This document shows positions 29,517 through 39,044 of a stretch of DNA of 49,189 bases, piece by piece. Numbering within the stretch: position 1 is the first letter of the stretch; every line of letters begins with the position of its first letter. Source of the DNA: Candidatus Burkholderia verschuerenii (GTDB lineage: Bacteria; Pseudomonadota; Gammaproteobacteria; Burkholderiales; Burkholderiaceae); NCBI RefSeq assembly GCF_001189365.1, contig NZ_LFJJ01000013.1:1-49189 (forward strand). The letters are read 5' to 3'. The notes below the pieces were generated by a model that saw only the letters and a program-made list of their open reading frames with translations, searched no databases and was not told where the DNA came from. The position numbers and the translations under genes were made by a program.

Positions 29517-30422
29517 TCAGGCGGACTCGCGCGCAATGTCGTCGGCATGCGGAAGGCAGGCGAGAAACGCGTGCAGATGCGGTGAAGTGTCGCCGGTTCG
29601 AAAGCTCGCCGTCAGAGAGCTGAAGCGCCTGGCGCCCGGTCCGGTGAGATGCCGATAGACGACATCCGCGCGCCCATGCTTCGCCACCGATTCACCGACG
29701 AAGGTAATGCCCAGTCCCGCCGCGACGAGCGCGATGGCCGTCTGAATTTCATACGCCTCATGCGCGACGACCGGCGTCACTCCCGCATCGCGATACAGCG
29801 AGCCGATGAAGCGCGGAAACTGCGCGGCCGGATGCTTCGGATACACGACCAGCGGCGAATCGATGAGTTCGTCGACGCGCACTTCGCTACGCGCGCTCAA
29901 GGGATGATCGGACGCCAGCACGGCCATCACGCGTTCGTCGAGCAAGGTGCGCGTCGTGCAACCGGGCCACGCGGGCGCTTCGCGGCCGATACCGATATGA
30001 ATGCGCGCATCGCGAAAGGCGTCGGCTTGTTCTTCGGTCAGCATTTCAAAGAGCTTGAGCTCGACCAGCGGATATGCCGCATGAAAAGCCTTCAGCGCGG
30101 GCGGCAAGACGCTGTACATCGCCGAACGCGTGAAGCCGATGGCGAGCCAGCCGTGCGTGCCTGCATCGATGGCGCGCACGTCTTGCGTCGCCGCTTCCAT
30201 GCGTTCGAGAATCGTGCGCACTTCGGTGTGAAAGTAGCTGCCCGCTTCGGTCAGACGCAGCGGGCGGCTGCCGCGATCGACGAGCTGACTGCCGAGCCGT
30301 TCTTCGAGCGCGCGAATCTGCTGGCTCAACGCGGGTTGCGCCATATACAGACGCTCGGCCGCGCGGCTGAAGTTGAGCTCTTCAGCCAGCACGATGAAGC
30401 ATTGCAGCGCGTGCAGGTTCAT
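29517..30422 (-). CDS. LysR-family regulator
   Basis: This 301-residue protein has an N-terminal winged helix (MNLHALQCFIVLAEELNFS through RAAERLYMAQPALSQQIRALE) followed by a LysR effector domain of the CatR/BenM type (GWLAIGFTRSAMYSVLPP, AAGLGITFVGESVA). It lies 213 bp upstream of the MFS transporter on the same strand, so it likely regulates the transporter-ligJ-ligK unit in response to an aromatic acid or its catabolite. The spacer 29304-29516 probably holds its operator; I see no clear T-N11-A dyad. The frame is intact. Confidence 0.85.
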   Translation of the reverse strand: MNLHALQCFIVLAEELNFSRAAERLYMAQPALSQQIRALEERLGSQLVDRGSRPLRLTEAGSYFHTEVRTILERMEAATQDVRAIDAGTHGWLAIGFTRSAMYSVLPPALKAFHAAYPLVELKLFEMLTEEQADAFRDARIHIGIGREAPAWPGCTTRTLLDERVMAVLASDHPLSARSEVRVDELIDSPLVVYPKHPAAQFPRFIGSLYRDAGVTPVVAHEAYEIQTAIALVAAGLGITFVGESVAKHGRADVVYRHLTGPGARRFSSLTASFRTGDTSPHLHAFLACLPHADDIARESA

Positions 30423-30437
30423 GCGTTTAAGAAGGCG

Positions 30438-30740
30438 TCAGCGCGTATTAGGCTTGAGCGGATACGCGCCCGCAGGCGGCGCGGCGGCAGCGGGATTGCC
30501 GGCGTTCACCGCGTTGCGCGTGTTCGCGTTGGCGGCATCGTTCGCGTTGTAGGTCGAGTTGGTGTTCGGCTCATATCCCAGCGATGACTTCGGCGGCTTC
30601 GGTTGCAAGGTCTGATTGATCAGGCCCACTTGCCCGAGCTTGCGCGCGGCGCTATCCGCATGCGCCGATGCAACGACGCCCAGCATCGTCGCGCCGATGA
30701 TCAATGCGTTCGCCACTTTATGTTTGCGGTTCGTTTTCAT
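30438..30740 (-). CDS. small secreted Asn/Pro-rich protein of unknown function
   Basis: This 100-residue protein has a signal peptide (MKTNRKHKVANALIIGATML, then GVVASAHA before DSAARK). The mature part of about 73 residues is rich in Asn, Ala and Pro (NTNSTYNANDAANANTRNAV), low in complexity and probably disordered. No domain is recognised. ATG 30740 has AAGGAG 7 bases upstream. It lies just upstream of the LysR gene on the same strand, but they are unlikely to be functionally related. Confidence 0.65.
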   Translation of the reverse strand: MKTNRKHKVANALIIGATMLGVVASAHADSAARKLGQVGLINQTLQPKPPKSSLGYEPNTNSTYNANDAANANTRNAVNAGNPAAAAPPAGAYPLKPNTR

Positions 30741-30911
30741 CGTTGGCCTCCTTGATGTGATGCACGTTCCACCACATTGTCCGCAAGGATGATACCCGCG
30801 CGCAGCAGGGTTTCGCCCGATAAAGCAGACGATAAACGCCTTCGCGCACACACGCCACGCAAAATTGAGATATCGCACGGGACGCGTGATTTCCCCTCGG
30901 TAATATCTTCT

Positions 30912-30929
30912 TTGAAGTACTGACTTCAA
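30912..30929. promoter_or_regulatory. perfect inverted repeat upstream of ydcH
   Basis: TTGAAGT, spacer ACTG, ACTTCAA: a perfect 7-4-7 dyad ending 9 bases before the AGGAGG-like ribosome site of the small ydcH-like gene. It could be an operator or a short mRNA hairpin. There is no T tract, so it is not a terminator. Confidence 0.4.
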
Positions 30930-30947
30930 CCACGCAACGGAGGAATC

Positions 30948-31169
30948 ATGTTTCCCGAATATCGCGATCTCATCTCTCGCCTGAAAACCGAAGACGCGCA
31001 TTTCTCGCGCTTGTTCGAGCGTCATAACGAACTCGATCACGAGATCAGGAATATGGAATCGGGTGTCTCGCCGGCCGATTCGTTTGCCATCGAAACGCTC
31101 AAGAAAGAAAAACTGCTGCTCAAGGACAAGCTGTATGTCGTATTGAAGAAGGCGCACGAAGCCGCCTGA
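30948..31169 (+). CDS. YdcH/DUF465-family small coiled-coil protein
   Basis: This 73-residue helical protein has the DUF465 pattern: MFPEYRDLISRLK, FSRLFERHNELDHEI and LKKEKLLLKDKLYVVLKK. It is predicted to form a coiled coil. The family is common in Proteobacteria and its function is not settled. GGAGGAATC before ATG 30948 is a strong ribosome site. It lies 64 bp upstream of ppk2 on the same strand and may be cotranscribed. Confidence 0.85.
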   Translation: MFPEYRDLISRLKTEDAHFSRLFERHNELDHEIRNMESGVSPADSFAIETLKKEKLLLKDKLYVVLKKAHEAA

Positions 31170-31233
31170 CCATGACGTTCCGCGATTGACGTAGCCGGCA
31201 GAGACGCCGCACCTGACCACAAGGAGAAGAACA

Positions 31234-32322
31234 GTGACATCCGCAGAGCATCATGCCGGGCATGGAAAGAAGAAACCGGGTCGAGAGGAAACGGACGGCG
31301 ACGTGAGTATCGCCGAATCGTCGGAGCGCGGTGACAAGCTGGCGACGCAGGCCACGCAAGACGCCACCGACGCCGCGCACACTGCCATCCATAGCAGCAT
31401 CGAAGACATTCTGACCGCAGGCGGCAAGTCGAAGCGCGACGGCATGAAAGCGCTGATCGGCGGACTGTCGCCGGATGAAGTCGCGAGCCTGCGCGCCGCG
31501 CTGTTCGATGGCGAAGCCGCGCTTGCCAAACCGCGTCGCGACGAAGAGCTGGCATCGGACTGGCGTCACGGCGGCTATCCGTACCGGCATCTGATGTCGC
31601 GGCAGAACTACGAGAAGCAGAAGTATCGTCTGCAAGTCAAGTTGCTGAAGCTGCAGGCGTGGGTCAAGGAAACGGGCCAGCGCGTCGTGATCCTGTTCGA
31701 AGGGCGCGATGCGGCGGGCAAGGGCGGCGCGATCAAGCGCTTCATGGAGCATCTGAATCCGCGTGGCGCGCGCGTGGTCGCGCTGGAGAAACCGAGCGAA
31801 GCGGAACGCGGCCAATGGTATTTCCAGCGTTACGTCGAGCATCTGCCGACAGCGGGCGAGATCGTGCTGTTCGACCGCTCCTGGTATAACCGCGCGGGCG
31901 TCGAGCGCGTGATGGGCTTCTGCTCGTCGCAGGAATACGACGTCTTCATGCAGCAGGCGCCGTCGTTCGAGCGGCAGTTGACGCAGAGCGGCGTGCATAT
32001 CGTCAAGTTCTGGTTTTCGGTTAGCCGCGACGAACAGCGTCGCCGCTTCAAGGAGCGCGAGGTGCATCCGCTCAAGCAGTGGAAGCTCAGTCCCGTCGAT
32101 CTCGCGTCGCTCGACAAGTGGGACGACTACACTCGCGCGAAGGAAGCCATGTTCGCGCAGACCGATACCGCCGATACGCCGTGGACGGTCGTGCGTTCGG
32201 ATTGCAAGAAGCGCGCGCGTCTGAACGCCATGCGCTATGTGCTGCATCGGCTGCCTTACGACAAGCGCGAAATCGATTCGATCGGACCGGTGGATCCGCT
32301 GATCGTCGGCCGCGCGTTTTGA
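31234..32322 (+). CDS. ppk2: polyphosphate kinase 2
   Basis: This 362-residue PPK2-family enzyme transfers phosphate between polyphosphate and nucleotides, usually using polyP to make GTP or ATP. Walker A is FEGRDAAGKGGAIKRF (about residue 155), Walker B is EIVLFDRSWYNRAGVERVMG, and the lid region KFWFSVSRDEQRRRFKERE follows. About 80 N-terminal residues before the core are polar and Ala/Thr-rich, as in other Burkholderia PPK2 proteins. GTG 31234 has AAGGAG 7 bases upstream. The frame is intact. Confidence 0.92.
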   Translation: MTSAEHHAGHGKKKPGREETDGDVSIAESSERGDKLATQATQDATDAAHTAIHSSIEDILTAGGKSKRDGMKALIGGLSPDEVASLRAALFDGEAALAKPRRDEELASDWRHGGYPYRHLMSRQNYEKQKYRLQVKLLKLQAWVKETGQRVVILFEGRDAAGKGGAIKRFMEHLNPRGARVVALEKPSEAERGQWYFQRYVEHLPTAGEIVLFDRSWYNRAGVERVMGFCSSQEYDVFMQQAPSFERQLTQSGVHIVKFWFSVSRDEQRRRFKEREVHPLKQWKLSPVDLASLDKWDDYTRAKEAMFAQTDTADTPWTVVRSDCKKRARLNAMRYVLHRLPYDKREIDSIGPVDPLIVGRAF

Positions 32323-32326
32323 AGGC

Positions 32327-33211
32327 TCACGCCGTATCGCTCATCAGTTGACGGGCGAGCAGGCTGGCGTGCGGCGTGAGGGCGTCGAAGGCGCGGGCGC
32401 ACAACAGCAGGCGACGCGTCGCCCACGGCTCGGATAGTGGCACGATCGCGAGGCCCGGGCGGCGCAGTAGATTCGCGGTCACTTCCGAGAGAATTGCGAG
32501 ACCGATGCCCGCCTCGACCATGTTTCCCACATTGTCGATGGCGCGCATCTGGATGCGGTAATCGATCTGTCGGCCGAGCCGCGACGCGCGTTCGGCCAGA
32601 TGCATTTCCAGCGCGGCATCCGCGAGTCCGACGAACGGCTCGCCGATGATCTCCGCGAACGACACCTCCCGTTCCCCGCTGATCCGATGCGCGCGGCCGG
32701 CCACCACGACCAGCCGGTCCAGCGCGACGACATGCGTCGCCAGGCTCGCGTGATCGGTGATATCTGCGACGATGCCGAGATCGGCGCGTCCTTCGGCTAC
32801 GGCCGGCACGATCTCGAAGCTCGGCCGTTCCTCGAGATCGATCAACAGGCCCGGATAAGCCGCCAGAAAGCGCGTGAGGCGCGGCGGCAGAAACGCGGCG
32901 AGCGCGGCCGTGTTCGACATCAGCTTGATGCGGCCTTTGAGTCCCGTCGCATAAGTGCGCAATTCGCCGCGCATCTGCTCGACTTGCCCGAGGATGGCGC
33001 GCGCGTGGCGCAGGAACGCTTCGCCCGCGGGAGTCGCCTGCACGCCGCGCCGGTTGCGTTCGAGCAGCGGCGCGCCGAGGGCGGCCTCCATGCCGGCGAT
33101 ACGCTCGCTCGCCGATGCCAGCGCGAGATGCATCGCCTGCGCGCCGGCTGTGATGCTGCCGCGTTCGATCACGGTGAGAAAGAGCCGCATATCGGTCAGA
33201 TCGAAGCGCAT
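32327..33211 (-). CDS. LysR-family regulator, divergent from the TSUP exporter
   Basis: This 294-residue protein has an N-terminal helix-turn-helix (MRFDLTDMRLFLTVIERGSI, AGAQAMHLALASASERIAGM) and a substrate-binding-like effector domain (GRIKLMSNTAALAAFLP, GEPFVGLADAALEMHL). The start at 33211 is the family N-terminus. It is divergent from the TauE/SafE-type gene across 81 bp and is its likely regulator. It converges with ppk2, with a 4-bp gap. Confidence 0.87.
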   Translation of the reverse strand: MRFDLTDMRLFLTVIERGSITAGAQAMHLALASASERIAGMEAALGAPLLERNRRGVQATPAGEAFLRHARAILGQVEQMRGELRTYATGLKGRIKLMSNTAALAAFLPPRLTRFLAAYPGLLIDLEERPSFEIVPAVAEGRADLGIVADITDHASLATHVVALDRLVVVAGRAHRISGEREVSFAEIIGEPFVGLADAALEMHLAERASRLGRQIDYRIQMRAIDNVGNMVEAGIGLAILSEVTANLLRRPGLAIVPLSEPWATRRLLLCARAFDALTPHASLLARQLMSDTA

Positions 33212-33292
33212 GGGCTGGGTTCGGCTGCGCCGAAGTCTCGCATTGGAATTGCCAGATTGTACGAGCCTGCGCGCACGGCTACGATTTGCCGC

Positions 33293-34060
33293 ATGGAAGC
33301 CATTCTGATTGTCATCGTTGCGGGTTTCGTTGCGGGCGCCATGAACGCGCTGGCGGGCGGCGGCTCGTTCGTCAGCCTGCCTGCGTTGATCGCGGCGGGT
33401 TTGCCACCCGTACAGGCGAACGCATCGTCGACGGTGGCGCTGTTTCCCGGCGGCGTGGTGAGCGCGTGGGCGTATCGCGAGGGCTTGACGCCGGTCGGGC
33501 CGGTCTCGATCCGGATGATGCTCGTCGTCACGCTGATCGGCGGATTCATCGGCGCGGTGCTGTTGTTGTCGACGTCGTCCGCGACGTTTTCCTTTTTGCT
33601 GCCGTGGCTGCTGCTTTGCGCGAGTTTGGCGCTGGCGTTCGGACGCAGAATCGGCGACGCGTTGCGTCGGCGGGTGCGAATCGGCGCGGCGGTGGTGCTG
33701 TCCATCCAGTTTCTGCTCGGCATTTACGGCGGGTATTTCGGCGGTGCGGTCGGCCTGATGATGCTCGCCGTATGGGGCCTGCTCGATACGCGCGACATCA
33801 AGAGCCTCAATGCGCCGCGCACGCTGCTGGTGAGCGCGGCCAATTCGGTCGCGGTGCTGACCTTCGCCTTCGCGCATGCGGTGCGCTGGCCCGAGACGCT
33901 GGCGATGCTGCTCGCGGCCGTGGCGGGCGGTTATGGCGGTGCGCAGATCGGCCGACGCGCACCCGCCAAGGTGATTCGAGCGGGCACCTTGCTGCTCAGC
34001 GCGTGCATCACGCTCGCGTTTTTCGTGAAGACCTACGGGCCGATGCTTGCTCGACGTTGA
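33293..34060 (+). CDS. TauE/SafE (TSUP) family anion exporter
   Basis: This 255-residue membrane protein has eight likely helices and duplicated TSUP motifs: GFVAGAMNALAGGGSFVSLPAL in the first half and FLLGIYGGYFGGAVGLMMLA in the second, with a terminal GGYGGAQIGRR. The family moves sulfite, sulfoacetate and similar anions; the substrate here is unknown. The frame is intact. It is divergently transcribed from a LysR gene. Confidence 0.88.
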   Translation: MEAILIVIVAGFVAGAMNALAGGGSFVSLPALIAAGLPPVQANASSTVALFPGGVVSAWAYREGLTPVGPVSIRMMLVVTLIGGFIGAVLLLSTSSATFSFLLPWLLLCASLALAFGRRIGDALRRRVRIGAAVVLSIQFLLGIYGGYFGGAVGLMMLAVWGLLDTRDIKSLNAPRTLLVSAANSVAVLTFAFAHAVRWPETLAMLLAAVAGGYGGAQIGRRAPAKVIRAGTLLLSACITLAFFVKTYGPMLARR

Positions 34061-34101
34061 TGCGCCCTGCGCTCGCGTGCGAAGGTGCGGTGAGGAAGAT
34101 C

Positions 34102-34203
34102 ATGATGACTGTCCTGCTACAGACGCTCGGTGCGCTGGCAGTGCTGGCGAGCATTGCGGCCAAGGTCGCGTGGTTGCGAGACGAGCACGCGTTACGCCGT
34201 TAG
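34102..34203 (+). CDS. possible 33-residue small protein
   Basis: The short ORF starts MMTVLLQTLGALAVLASIAA and ends in a charged tail (WLRDEHALRR). One hydrophobic helix suggests a small membrane protein. AGGAAG lies upstream of the start. It follows the TSUP gene by 41 bp and overlaps the stop of the convergent gene. It is not recognised and could be spurious. Confidence 0.3.
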   Translation: MMTVLLQTLGALAVLASIAAKVAWLRDEHALRR

Positions 34204-34697
34204 CGTCCGAGCGGCGGCAGGCCCAACGGCTTGCGCGCTGATTCGTAGGCATCGACGAAGCGCGGATCGTCGTCGGACGCGCGGGCGATCCATGTCGAAA
34301 GCTGGTCCTGACAGCCGTCGCGCGTCATGGCGGCAAAGCAGGGCGAGTTCGGCGGCATCATGCACGCCGCCCAATAGAAATTGAATAGCGTCTGTTTCTC
34401 GCCGGGATGCATGCGAAGCGCGCCCGGCTCCTTGCCCGAGAACCATCGGACGAGTTTGGCGGTCAGCGTGTCGTCGGTTTCATTGCGGTCGTAAGAGAAC
34501 ACATAGCTGCCGCCGGCCTGAGCAGTATGGAAGTCGTCGAGGACGACGCTGGTTACTAAGCCCGCCGCGCGCGCATTGGAGAGAAACGTTTGCGCCTGAG
34601 CGCGGATAGCCGGGCATGCGAGCAAGGCAGCACACAAGAAGAAAGTCGCGAGCCGCGCCGGGGCTTCACGCCTCGGAAGAGTTCTAAGGATATTCAC
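34200..34697 (-). CDS. hypothetical exported protein
   Basis: This protein of about 165 residues has an N-terminal signal peptide (RLATFFLCAALLACPAIRAQA, shortened here at each end in the mature call). The mature part includes VLDDFHTAQAGGSYVFSYDR and FNFYWAACMMPPNSPCF, with three Cys in a short stretch (CMMPPNSPCFAAMTRDGC). No domain is recognised. The start is uncertain: GTG 34697 is chosen because it precedes the signal peptide; TTG 34712 is also in frame and neither has a clear ribosome site. Confidence 0.55.
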   Translation of the reverse strand: MNILRTLPRREAPARLATFFLCAALLACPAIRAQAQTFLSNARAAGLVTSVVLDDFHTAQAGGSYVFSYDRNETDDTLTAKLVRWFSGKEPGALRMHPGEKQTLFNFYWAACMMPPNSPCFAAMTRDGCQDQLSTWIARASDDDPRFVDAYESARKPLGLPPLGR

Positions 34698-34884
34698 GCA
34701 CGCTATAAACAAATTTATCGGGCACCCGGCAGCTTTTTCAAACGACGCAGGCTGGGTCGCGCTGATTCTACTGATTAATTTGGCTTAAGCGGATAAATCC
34801 TTAGCGATTTAACGCCGGTATACCAAAACGTCTTTAGTGAAACGGGCAAGCAATCGCCTTGGGCGCATCGAAGTATACCGAGCC

Positions 34885-34913
34885 AAGAAAAGGAAAACGG
34901 CCCCGCAGGGCCG
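34885..34913 (-). terminator. terminator of cspA
   Basis: On the minus strand, CGGCCC-TGC-GGGGCCG forms a GC-rich hairpin (34898-34913) followed by TTTTCCTTTTC, about 30 bases after the cspA stop. This is a typical intrinsic terminator. Confidence 0.8.
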
Positions 34914-34942
34914 CCTTGCTTTTTACGGCAATGTCGCTGAGC

Positions 34943-35146
34943 TTACAGCGGCTGAATCGTCGAAGCTTGCTTGCCCTTGGGGCCTTGCTTGACTTCGAAG
35001 CTCACCTTCTGGTTCTCTTGCAGCGACTTGAAACCCTTGGACTGGATTTCGGAGAAATGCGCAAACAGGTCCTCGCCGCCGTCATCCGGCGTGATGAAAC
35101 CAAAACCCTTTGCGTCGTTGAACCACTTCACAGTACCTGTTGCCAT
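34943..35146 (-). CDS. cspA: cold-shock protein (CspA family)
   Basis: This 67-residue single cold-shock domain has both RNA-binding motifs: KGFGFITP (RNP1-like) and DLFAHFSEI (RNP2-like). The N-terminus [10 protein letters not shown] is classic, so ATG 35146 was preferred over the in-frame ATG five codons upstream. It acts as a single-stranded nucleic acid chaperone. It has its own terminator and a long upstream region. Which csp paralogue it is cannot be told. Confidence 0.95.
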   Translation of the reverse strand: MATGTVKWFNDAKGFGFITPDDGGEDLFAHFSEIQSKGFKSLQENQKVSFEVKQGPKGKQASTIQPL

Positions 35147-35410
35147 TTGACCCAATCCCATTGAGACGAATTACGTTGAAAATGCGCTTCGAAATCTCGA
35201 GCGGCATAGACTTTTACCATGCCGGAAAGCCGAAGTCCAATAAGCGTTTTTGCTAAGAGGGCGGACATATGCTCGTCATAGTCGTAGAAATTACTCGATG
35301 CTTAAAATCTAGTCGGTCTAATTTTCCGGCAATTGCGACATTTGTTTTTTGACACGTCTGCCAGTTAAGCTTCGCATTCGCGTTCTTTTGCTTGGAATTC
35401 GCATACCGAT
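35147..35410 (-). promoter_or_regulatory. upstream region of cspA, possible long 5' leader
   Basis: This 264-bp gene-free stretch is AT-richer than the flanks. It lies between cspA and the divergent aldolase gene. Cold-shock genes often have long structured leaders, so such a leader is plausible here. I did not identify a specific cold-box or promoter element. Confidence 0.3.
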
Positions 35411-36166
35411 ATGGCTCATACGCTCGCTCAATCCGCTTCGCTCGTTTCGTCGCGCACGCAGCTCGCCGCGTGCTTTCAGCTTGCAGCATTGCATGGACTC
35501 GAAGAGGGCATCTGCAATCATTTCTCGGCGGTGGTGCCGGGTCATGACGATCTGTTCTTCGTCAATCCTTATGGCTATGCGTTCGGCGAGATCACCGCGT
35601 CGCGCTTGCTCGTCTGCGATTTCGACGGCCGCGTGATCGACGGCGAAGGTCAGCCCGAAGCGACGGCGTTCTTTATTCATGCACGCGTGCATAAGCTGAT
35701 GCCGCGCGTGAAGGCCGCGTTTCATACGCATATGCCTTTTGCGACGTCGCTGTGTCTGATCGAAGGGCCGCCGCTGTTGTGGCTCGGACAAACCGCGCTG
35801 AAGTTCTATGGCCGCACGGCAGTCGATGAAGACTACAACGGCCTCGCGCTGGATGAATCGGAAGGCGATCGTATCGCGCAGGCGATGGGCGATGCCGACA
35901 TCCTATTCCTAAAGAATCATGGCGTGATGGTCGCGGGCGCGAGCATCGCAGAGGCATGGGACGATCTCTATTATCTCGAGCGCGCCGCCGAAGTGCAGTT
36001 GCGCGCGATGAGCAGCAATCTCCCGCTCAAGCAGGTGCCGCACGATATCGCCCAGCGCAGTTACGAGCAGATGCGCGCGGGCGCATCTCGTCAGCGGCAT
36101 GCGGCAATTGCGGGCGAAGGGCATTTCGTTCGAGGCGTGATCATCGGCGCGCGGCCAGGCGCTTGA
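35411..36166 (+). CDS. class II aldolase/adducin-family protein
   Basis: This 251-residue protein has the class II aldolase fold. EEGICNHFSAVVPG resembles the substrate-phosphate loop, and metal-binding histidines are in AAFHTHMPFAT (HxH) and FLKNHGVMVAG. A Glu in the ALHGLEEG region may be the catalytic acid. The family includes sugar-phosphate aldolases and decarboxylases; the substrate is unknown. Its 3' end overlaps the convergent permease gene by 26 bp. The frame is intact. Confidence 0.82.
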   Translation: MAHTLAQSASLVSSRTQLAACFQLAALHGLEEGICNHFSAVVPGHDDLFFVNPYGYAFGEITASRLLVCDFDGRVIDGEGQPEATAFFIHARVHKLMPRVKAAFHTHMPFATSLCLIEGPPLLWLGQTALKFYGRTAVDEDYNGLALDESEGDRIAQAMGDADILFLKNHGVMVAGASIAEAWDDLYYLERAAEVQLRAMSSNLPLKQVPHDIAQRSYEQMRAGASRQRHAAIAGEGHFVRGVIIGARPGA

Positions 36167-37424
36167 GCCAGCCGCGCCGTTTGCCGACATCGGTCTGCTG
36201 CAGAAACACGGCAATCACGATGATCAAACCCTTGAGCACGAGTTGCGTATTGCTGTCGATATCTTTTAGCAAAAGGATATTGATTAGGAAACCGAATATC
36301 AGCACGCCGGCGACTGTGCCCGACACGCGTCCGACACCGCCCGACAGACTCGTGCCGCCGATCACCACGGCGGCGATGGCGTCGAGTTCCCAGCCCATGT
36401 CTGCATCGGCCTTGCCTTGCCGATACTGCGCCGCATAGAGCACGCCGACGAGCGCTGACAACAGCCCGGAGATCGCATAAGCGGCCATCTTGTGGCGCGC
36501 GACGTCGAGGCCCGACACGACCGTGCATTTCTCGTTGCCGCCGATTGCATAAAGATATTTGCCGAACACCGTGCGATTCATGACGAAGCTCACGATTGCC
36601 GCGATCACCAGAAAGAACAGCGCGGGCACCGGCACGACGTTGAACAGCAGCGCGCGCAGCATTTCGATATCCGATGTGGCGTTGGTGCCGCTATAGATCG
36701 AATAGACGGCCGTGTCCTGTCCCGCGATCAGCCGCGCCGCGCCGAGCACGCCGACCATCGCCGCGAGCGTCACGATGAACGGTTGCATGCGTCCGCGCGT
36801 GATGATCCAGCCATTGAGCGCGCCGAGCGTGAAGCCCGCGAGCGGCACGATCCACAGCACGGCGAACAGCGGCATGCGATGTCCGCCATGCAGCGCGATA
36901 TACGCGCACGCGAAGGCGGCGACGCCGAGCGCGATGCCCGCATCCATCGCAAGCGGCGTGCGGGCGGCGGGCGCGAGCCGGTTCGCCTGACCTTCGCGTG
37001 CGCGCATGAAGCCGCGCAGCACGTTGAGCATCGCGAGGATGATCGCGAACACGGCGATCGCATCCAGCACGAGCGATGCATACACCGCGCGATTCCATCC
37101 ATCGGTCGTAAGCAACATCGCGGTGAGCACGCTGCCGAGCCCCATGATCGCGCCCACCGACAAATCGATGCCCGCCGTAATGATGACGAGCGTCATACCG
37201 ATCGAAATCACGCCGACGTTCGCCACTTGCCGAAAGACATCGGAGATATTCGCGCTCGACAGAAAGATGTTGCTGCCATCGGCCGCGTGCGGCGATGTCA
37301 GCGCGCCGACCACGAGCAGCACAATCAAGCCGAGATAGAACTTGAGGACCGTCAGAAAGGTGCTCAGGTGCCGCGCGCGGGCCGTTGCCGCCGGTTCCGC
37401 GAGTTGTTCCTACGCTTCGAGCAT
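36141..37424 (-). pseudogene. sugar ABC transporter permease (RbsC/XylH type), stop at codon 5
   Basis: This is a permease of about 427 residues. RbsC-type features are GMTLVIITAGIDLSVGAIMGLGS, split here as GMTLVIITAGID then LSVGAI, NGWIITRGRMQPFIVTLAAM, and VIGGTSLSGGVGRVSGTVAG. The start at ATG 37424 has GGAG upstream. Codon 5 is TAG (37410-37412; MLEA then stop), probably from CAG or TGG; codons after it (EQLAEPAATARARHLSTF) are open and protein-like. Restart at TTG 37328 would give a form lacking the N-terminal tail and part of helix 1. It is the last gene of the importer operon. Confidence 0.8.
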
Positions 37425-37477
37425 GGTGTGAGTCTCCGAATCGTATGCCGTGCATATGCCGTGCGTATGCTGTGAAG

Positions 37478-38995
37478 TCAGGGCGAAGCCATGCAAGCAA
37501 CTCGCCCGAGAACTGCTCGCGTGCGAGCACGCCGCGCGCGCGTCCTTCGCACATGACGAGAATGCGATCGCTCAAGAGCATCAGTTCGTCGATCTCCGAA
37601 CTCGCGACGATCACCGTCACGCCTTCGCGCGCGGCCGCGAGCACTTGCCGATAGATTTCTGCTTTCGCCGCGACATCGACGCCGCGCGTCGGTTCGTCGA
37701 GCAGCAGTACGCGCGGTTTCGTCATCAGCCATTTGCCGATGATGAGCTTCTGCTGATTGCCGCCCGATAGCGTGCTCGCATCCTGCGCGAGACTGCGATG
37801 CTTCACATTCGACGTGCGCGCCTGCGATGCCGCCCACGCATGCAGCCGCTTGCGTCGATAAAACGGAAAGCCCGGCGCGCGCGAAAGCGAAGGCAGCAGC
37901 AGATTCGCTTCGAGCGACTGATCGAGCACGAGGCCGTCCTTCTTGCGATCTTCGGTGACGAAAGCAAGACCGGCCGCCGCCGCGCGTTCGGGCGAATCAA
38001 AGGCGCGCTCGCTGCCTGCCACATGAATCTCGCCTTCATGCCGATAACGCGACACGCCGAAGATCGCTTCGAGTATCTCGGTCTTGCCCGCGCCGAGCAG
38101 CCCGGAAATGCCGAACACTTCGCCTTGCTGCACGGCAAACGACACGTCGGAGACGATCGGACGCGCGGCGCTCCATAGCGTGAGTCCGCGCACGTCGACG
38201 GCCAGCGCGCGCTCGCGCGGCGCTTCGGCTTCGCTGCGTTCGGGCGGCGCGAAGTCCTTGCCGATCATCATCGAGACCAATGCCTGCGATGATTCGACTT
38301 GCCGCATCTGTAGCGTGGCGATGCGTCGTCCATCGCGCAGCACGGTCACGCGATCCGCGACCTCGAACACTTCGCCTAGTCGATGACTGATGAGCACGAT
38401 GCCCATGCCACGCGCGCGCAGATCGCGCGTAAGCGACAACAGCGCCTTCGTTTCCGTGTCGGATAGGGCGGATGTGGGTTCATCCATGATCAGCACGCGT
38501 GCATCCGCAAGCAGCGCTTTAGCGATCTCGACGAGTTGTTTCTCGCCGACGCGCAAAGTCCCGACCAATGCGGTGGGCGCAGCCTTCCTTGAAGCCTAAT
38601 TGCGCAAGTACCTGTTTAGCGGCCGCATGCATCGCGCGACGATCGGGAAAGCCCATGCGCGTGCGCAATTCCTTGCCGAGGAAAATATTGTCGACGGCGG
38701 ACAACGTATCGACGAGATTCAATTCCTGATGAATGATCGCCACGCCCGCGCGCGCCGCATCGTTCACATTGGCGAGGCGCACGCTTTCGCCTTGCACGCG
38801 GATGCTGCCCGCATCGGGCGCATAGAGCCCGCCGAGTATTTTCATCAGGCTCGATTTGCCCGCGCCGTTTTCGCCGACGAGCGCATGCACTTCGCCGGCG
38901 GTCACATCGAAATCGACGTGGGTCAGCGCGGCGCTGCCGTTGAACGAGATGGACAAGCCGGCGGCTTCGATGAGCGGCGCGGTGCTGGTTGCCAT
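37478..38995 (-). pseudogene. sugar ABC transporter ATP-binding protein (RbsA/MglA type), frameshifted
   Basis: This is a double ATPase of about 505 residues. The first domain has Walker A GENGAGKSSLMKIL and Q-loop HQELNL. After a frame change near 38575 (one extra C), it continues with the degenerate signature LRVGEKQLVEIAKAL, Walker B LIMDEPTSAL and switch HRLGEVF. The second domain has LLGAGKTEIL, signature LSGGNQQK and DEPTRGVDV. A second frame change near 37492 seems needed to reach TGA 37478-37480; otherwise the frame runs through the permease gene as an artefact. GGAGG precedes ATG 38995. Confidence 0.82.
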
Positions 38996-39044
38996 CGAGG
39001 TCCTCCAGATAACGCGGCGTTGCTAAGAACGCCGCGTCTGCGCT

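Noticed and set aside
36691..38568. An ABC ATPase that seems to extend through the permease gene
   Set aside because: The last 250 or so residues are the wrong frame of the permease and have low-complexity Arg/Ala-rich composition. The ATPase most likely ended at 37478.
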